Below are positions 61,175-64,000 of a stretch of DNA of 64,000 bases, piece after piece. Within the stretch, counting starts at the first letter, position 1, and each line of letters opens with the position of its first letter. This stretch comes from Parafrankia elaeagni (GTDB lineage: Bacteria; Actinomycetota; Actinomycetes; Frankiales; Frankiaceae), in contig NZ_KB893728.1 of NCBI RefSeq assembly GCF_000374165.1, forward strand, positions 1 to 64,000, in the 5' to 3' direction. The notes beneath the pieces are model-generated. The model saw nothing but the letters and a program-made list of their open reading frames with translations, was not told the origin of the DNA and did no database searches. The translations under genes and the position numbers were made by a program.

Positions 61175-62118
61175 CGGGCACCGCCGAGCAGCGAGCGGCG
61201 GCGCAGCAGACCGAGCACGGCCAGGACGGTGAGCAGCAGCACCGACAGCGCCGCCGCCTTGCCCAGCTCGAAGTAGGTGAACCCGAGCCGCCAGGTCATG
61301 GTGAGCGCGGTCTCGGTGGCGCCCAGCGGCCCACCGCCGGTCATCACGTTCACCGTGTCGTACACCTGCACCGCCTGCAGGACGGTCATCACACTGGCGA
61401 ACACCATGATCGGACGCAGCAGTGGCAGCGTGACGAGCCGCAGCTTCGTCCAGCCGGTCAGCCCGTCGGCGGCGGCGGCCTCGTGGACGGCGGTCGGGAT
61501 CGCGGTGAGCCCGGACAGGAACAGCACCATGGTCAGCGCCGCCCCGCGCCAGACGCCGACGGCGGCGACCGTGGTGAGCGCGTACCGTTCGTCGCCCAGG
61601 TAGTTGACTGGGGCGATGCCGACGACGGCGAGTGCCTGGTTGGCGAACCCGCCGCGCAGCGCGAAGATCCACCGGAAGACGACGGCCATCGCGACGAGGT
61701 TCGCGGTGAACGGGAGGAACAGCAGGGTGCGGACGAGTCCGCGGGCGCGGCGCAGCGACTCCGTGAGCAGCGCCAGCGCCAGCCCGATCACCATGCTCGG
61801 GACGATCGTCAGCGCGCAGTAGACGAGGGTGTTGCGCATCGCCTGCAGGACTTCGGGGTCCGTCAGGACGTCGGTGAAGTTCGCCAGCCCCACCCAGGTC
61901 CAGGTGGTCCCGTCCGACAGGTCGATCTCGTACAGGCTGCCGACCAGCGCGAGCACGCCGGGCACGATCACGAACAGGGTGATGAGGACCAGCGCGGGGG
62001 CGGTGAGCACGGCTGCCGTGGCGCCGTCCGCCGCCGCGCCCCGCGGCGGCCGCGTGCCGCTCGGGTGCCCCGTCGATTCTGTGACGGCGGGCACGGCGGG
62101 GCCGGTCGTGAGCGTCAT
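61171..62118 (-). CDS. ABC transporter permease (MalF/UgpA-like)
   Basis: A 315-residue permease. It has the hydrophobic N-terminal helix APALVLITLFVIVPGVLALVGSLYEIDL and the EAA loop PTAVHEAAAADGLTGWTKLRLVTLPLLRPIMVFASVMTVLQAVQVYDTVNVMT. ATG 62118 overlaps the stop of the upstream phosphoesterase gene (ATGA). Together with MalG-like partner it forms the channel of the importer. Confidence 0.92.
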   Translation of the reverse strand: MTLTTGPAVPAVTESTGHPSGTRPPRGAAADGATAAVLTAPALVLITLFVIVPGVLALVGSLYEIDLSDGTTWTWVGLANFTDVLTDPEVLQAMRNTLVYCALTIVPSMVIGLALALLTESLRRARGLVRTLLFLPFTANLVAMAVVFRWIFALRGGFANQALAVVGIAPVNYLGDERYALTTVAAVGVWRGAALTMVLFLSGLTAIPTAVHEAAAADGLTGWTKLRLVTLPLLRPIMVFASVMTVLQAVQVYDTVNVMTGGGPLGATETALTMTWRLGFTYFELGKAAALSVLLLTVLAVLGLLRRRSLLGGAR

Positions 62119-64000
62119 CGCAGGACCGCGCGGTCGAACGCGAGGACGCGGCCGTCCACGCCGACGACGAGCAGCAGATCCTCGGCGGCGGTGACCGGGG
62201 CCGCCACCGGCACACCGACGTCCACCGGCCGGTGTACTGCTCCGGTGGTCGCGTCGACGACGTGCAGGACACCGTCCAGACCCGGGGCAACGAGGACCGC
62301 GGTGCCGTCCCCGGCGGTGAGGAGCGTCGGGCCGGCGAAGATGGCGTGCGGAGTGCGGGTGTAGCTGGTCATCGCGAAGGGAGACGGTCCGCCGAGCGGT
62401 GTCCGCCACAGCGGCGATCCGTCCTCGCGGGAGAGCAGGACCAGGCCGAACCCGGCGTCCGCGATCGCGATCCCGTCCGGAGCCGCCGCCGGCGTGGCCG
62501 GGTTGAGTGGCAGGCTCACCGGAGCCGACCAGACGGTGCTCCCGTCGGCCGAGGACACCCGCACGACCCGACCGGACGCGGCGAAGACCAGGTCGCCGGT
62601 CACCAGGTCGTGCAGCGGGGAGCCGATCGGAGTCGGGCTGTCGAGGGCCATGCCGCCGGCGGGCTGGCCCGTTGGCCACCGGGTCGCGCCGGTGTGCAGA
62701 TCGAGACCGATCATTGTCGCCGGTGCTGGCCAGGCCCCGACGATCAGAGTGTCGCCGACGGCCGTGGGGGCGCTGTGCGCCACGATCGTCTGGTACGGGG
62801 TGAGGTCGGTGCGCTCCCAGCACAGCTCGCCGGTCTCGGCGTCGAGAGCGCGCAGGTGACAGAGGTCGCCGACGATCGCCAGCCCGTCCGCCACGACGGG
62901 GTCGAGCCAGATGAACTGGCGCAGCGGGTCCGGCGACGGCACCCGCCACCGTTCGTGGCCGTCGGCCAGGTCCAGGCTCACCACGTCGCCGGAGACCTCG
63001 GCGACGAGCACGCTGCCGCTGCCGCTGCCGCTGCCGCTGCCGCTGCCGCTGCCCGGGCCGGTGCCGTGCACGGTCGGTGTGCCCTTCACCGAGGAGCGCA
63101 TTGGCGCGCGCCAGGCGAGCGTCCCGTCGGCGAGGCTGAGGGCTTCGACCGCGCCCGAGGCGCTGTCCTCGTGCCGGACCCCGGCGAGCACCAGGTCTCC
63201 GCTGACCCGGACCGGCGCGCGGTGACCGGGGCCGGAGAGCTGGTGCACCCAGCGCACGCTGTCGCCGGAAGCGCTGTCGCCGGAAGCGCCGTCGAGGAGG
63301 CTGCCGGCGGGCATCCGGGCCCAGGGCACGTCCGGGATCTCGAAGGTCGCCCGCTCCAGGCCCGTCGGCGCGACGGCCTGCGTCCGCAGTGTGATCCGCT
63401 CGCCGTCCCAGGTCACGATCCGGTAGGACGGCGGCGAGTAGTCGAGGGCGCCGAACAGCGGCGTCGGGGTGTTGACGTGCAGGGTCCCGCCGACCTCGAC
63501 GACCCGGGAGGTGTGCCGGTGCCCGGAGAAGGTCGCGAGCGGCTGGCTGGGCAGGCCGGCGAGGATCGACGTCCACGGCTGGTCGTGGCTGAGCAGGATC
63601 CACGGCGTGCCGGCGGGCAGCGACTCCAGGTCGGCCCGCAGCCAGGCGTCCTGGCGGTCGTTGTCGAGGCCGAGCTCGTGGGTGTGCCAGTCGAGCGCGA
63701 CGACATGCAGCCCGGGCAGGTCGAAGGAGTACCAGCGGGGCCCGATGTTGCGTTCGTAGCCGGCCGGGTCGCCGGAGTGCATCAGGTAGTTGGTGCGGGT
63801 CACCTCCATGCTGAACGAGTCGAACGAGCCGCCGATGTGGTCGTGGTTGCCCGGCAGGAGATGCACCGGGACGGGGCTGCCCTCGACGGCCTTGCGCAGC
63901 GCCTCGAACTCCTCGTCGCTGCCGAAGTCCGTCAGGTCGCCGGTGGCGACGACCGACGCGACGTCCCCCGCCCGCTCGGTGAGCCCGGCGAAGAAGGCGG
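62115..64000 (-). CDS. calcineurin-type phosphoesterase fused to a PQQ-like beta-propeller (5' end outside window)
   Basis: The visible 628 codons continue past base 64000. They contain metallophosphatase motifs GDLTDFG, GNHDH, LSHDQPW and SGHRH, which supply the dinuclear metal ligands. A beta-propeller with PQQ-like repeats follows (GTLAWRAPM, DGHERWRVP, ETGELCWER, TGATRWPTG, DGSTVWSAP, DGSPLWRTP). The ATG/GTG at 63866 is internal because coding continues upstream in frame (ATGDLTDFGSDEEFEALRK). A GSGSGS linker from CTGCCG repeats lies near 63011-63050. First visible gene of the ABC operon; probably an extracytoplasmic or surface phosphodiesterase, although no signal can be seen. Confidence 0.82.
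   Translation of the reverse strand, partial: AFFAGLTERAGDVASVVATGDLTDFGSDEEFEALRKAVEGSPVPVHLLPGNHDHIGGSFDSFSMEVTRTNYLMHSGDPAGYERNIGPRWYSFDLPGLHVVALDWHTHELGLDNDRQDAWLRADLESLPAGTPWILLSHDQPWTSILAGLPSQPLATFSGHRHTSRVVEVGGTLHVNTPTPLFGALDYSPPSYRIVTWDGERITLRTQAVAPTGLERATFEIPDVPWARMPAGSLLDGASGDSASGDSVRWVHQLSGPGHRAPVRVSGDLVLAGVRHEDSASGAVEALSLADGTLAWRAPMRSSVKGTPTVHGTGPGSGSGSGSGSGSGSVLVAEVSGDVVSLDLADGHERWRVPSPDPLRQFIWLDPVVADGLAIVGDLCHLRALDAETGELCWERTDLTPYQTIVAHSAPTAVGDTLIVGAWPAPATMIGLDLHTGATRWPTGQPAGGMALDSPTPIGSPLHDLVTGDLVFAASGRVVRVSSADGSTVWSAPVSLPLNPATPAAAPDGIAIADAGFGLVLLSREDGSPLWRTPLGGPSPFAMTSYTRTPHAIFAGPTLLTAGDGTAVLVAPGLDGVLHVVDATTGAVHRPVDVGVPVAAPVTAAEDLLLVVGVDGRVLAFDRAVLR
63011..63050. repeat. 6-bp microsatellite encoding a Gly-Ser linker
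   Basis: About seven tandem copies of CTGCCG lie inside the phosphoesterase-propeller gene and encode alternating Gly and Ser. Changes in copy number would stay in frame. Confidence 0.8.

Overview
The window is high-GC actinobacterial DNA: there are many GTG starts, dense operons with ATGA, GTGA and TGATG overlaps, and long GC-rich runs. The gene content (a [NiFe] hydrogenase synton, an IS66-type element, a WD40 remnant, many short-chain dehydrogenases, hydrolases and ABC importers) fits the Frankia/Parafrankia group. That genus assignment is inference from style and content, because no rRNA or marker gene was read here.

Layout. 1-280: the 3' end of an IS66-family transposase and probably its right end, abutting a 5'-truncated endonuclease/exonuclease/phosphatase gene. 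1641-3328: a PfkB-type kinase overlapping a SurE-like phosphatase. 3395-6502 (-): a small membrane protein, a DUF3592 protein and an M48-like protein without its zinc ligands. 6906-7067: a WD40 fragment. 7121-13563: a catabolic cluster (dienelactone hydrolase, SDR, epimerase, amidohydrolase, GntR regulator, P450). 13652-14675: a frameshifted PucR-type regulator. 14697-17306 (-): a lipase-like hydrolase, a TIM-barrel isomerase and a glyoxalase-fold protein. 17643-23377: a sulfonate-type uptake region that opens with a cysteine-bearing leader peptide, followed by a ROK regulator, TauD-like dioxygenase, binding protein, permease and ATPase. 23625-25228: a SigE-family sigma factor and its partner. 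25284-33400: a divergent alcohol dehydrogenase and a sugar-type ABC importer interleaved with two alpha/beta hydrolases and a lactonase-like metallo-beta-lactamase protein. 33698-35338: GroEL with a CIRCE operator. 35594-38356: a TrkA-type K+ channel and a secreted hydrolase.

38435-51058 is the most coherent system. It holds a B12-dependent diol/glycerol dehydratase (subunit order small, large, medium), its reactivase, a fusion of the reactivase small subunit with a PduO-C/GlcG domain, an aldehyde dehydrogenase with a DUF779 partner, a glycerol-type aquaporin, an AcoR-like GAF regulator and a propionyl-CoA synthetase. No microcompartment shell genes are present. Together they would take 1,2-propanediol through propionaldehyde and propionate to propionyl-CoA, or glycerol through 3-hydroxypropionaldehyde. 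A repeated site, GCAAC-N6-GCAAC, lies upstream of the dehydratase, aldehyde dehydrogenase and propionyl-CoA synthetase genes, with a one-mismatch copy upstream of the aquaporin, always in the same orientation toward the gene. This suggests one regulon.

51108-56446 encodes a membrane-bound [NiFe] hydrogenase (small and large subunits, cytochrome b, endopeptidase, HypA, divergent HypC). Its proximal cluster motif carries Asp in place of one Cys. 56457-64000 holds a Nudix protein and a leftward operon of a calcineurin-type phosphoesterase fused to a PQQ-like beta-propeller, a complete carbohydrate-type ABC importer and a HAD phosphatase.

No tRNA, rRNA or CRISPR array was seen.
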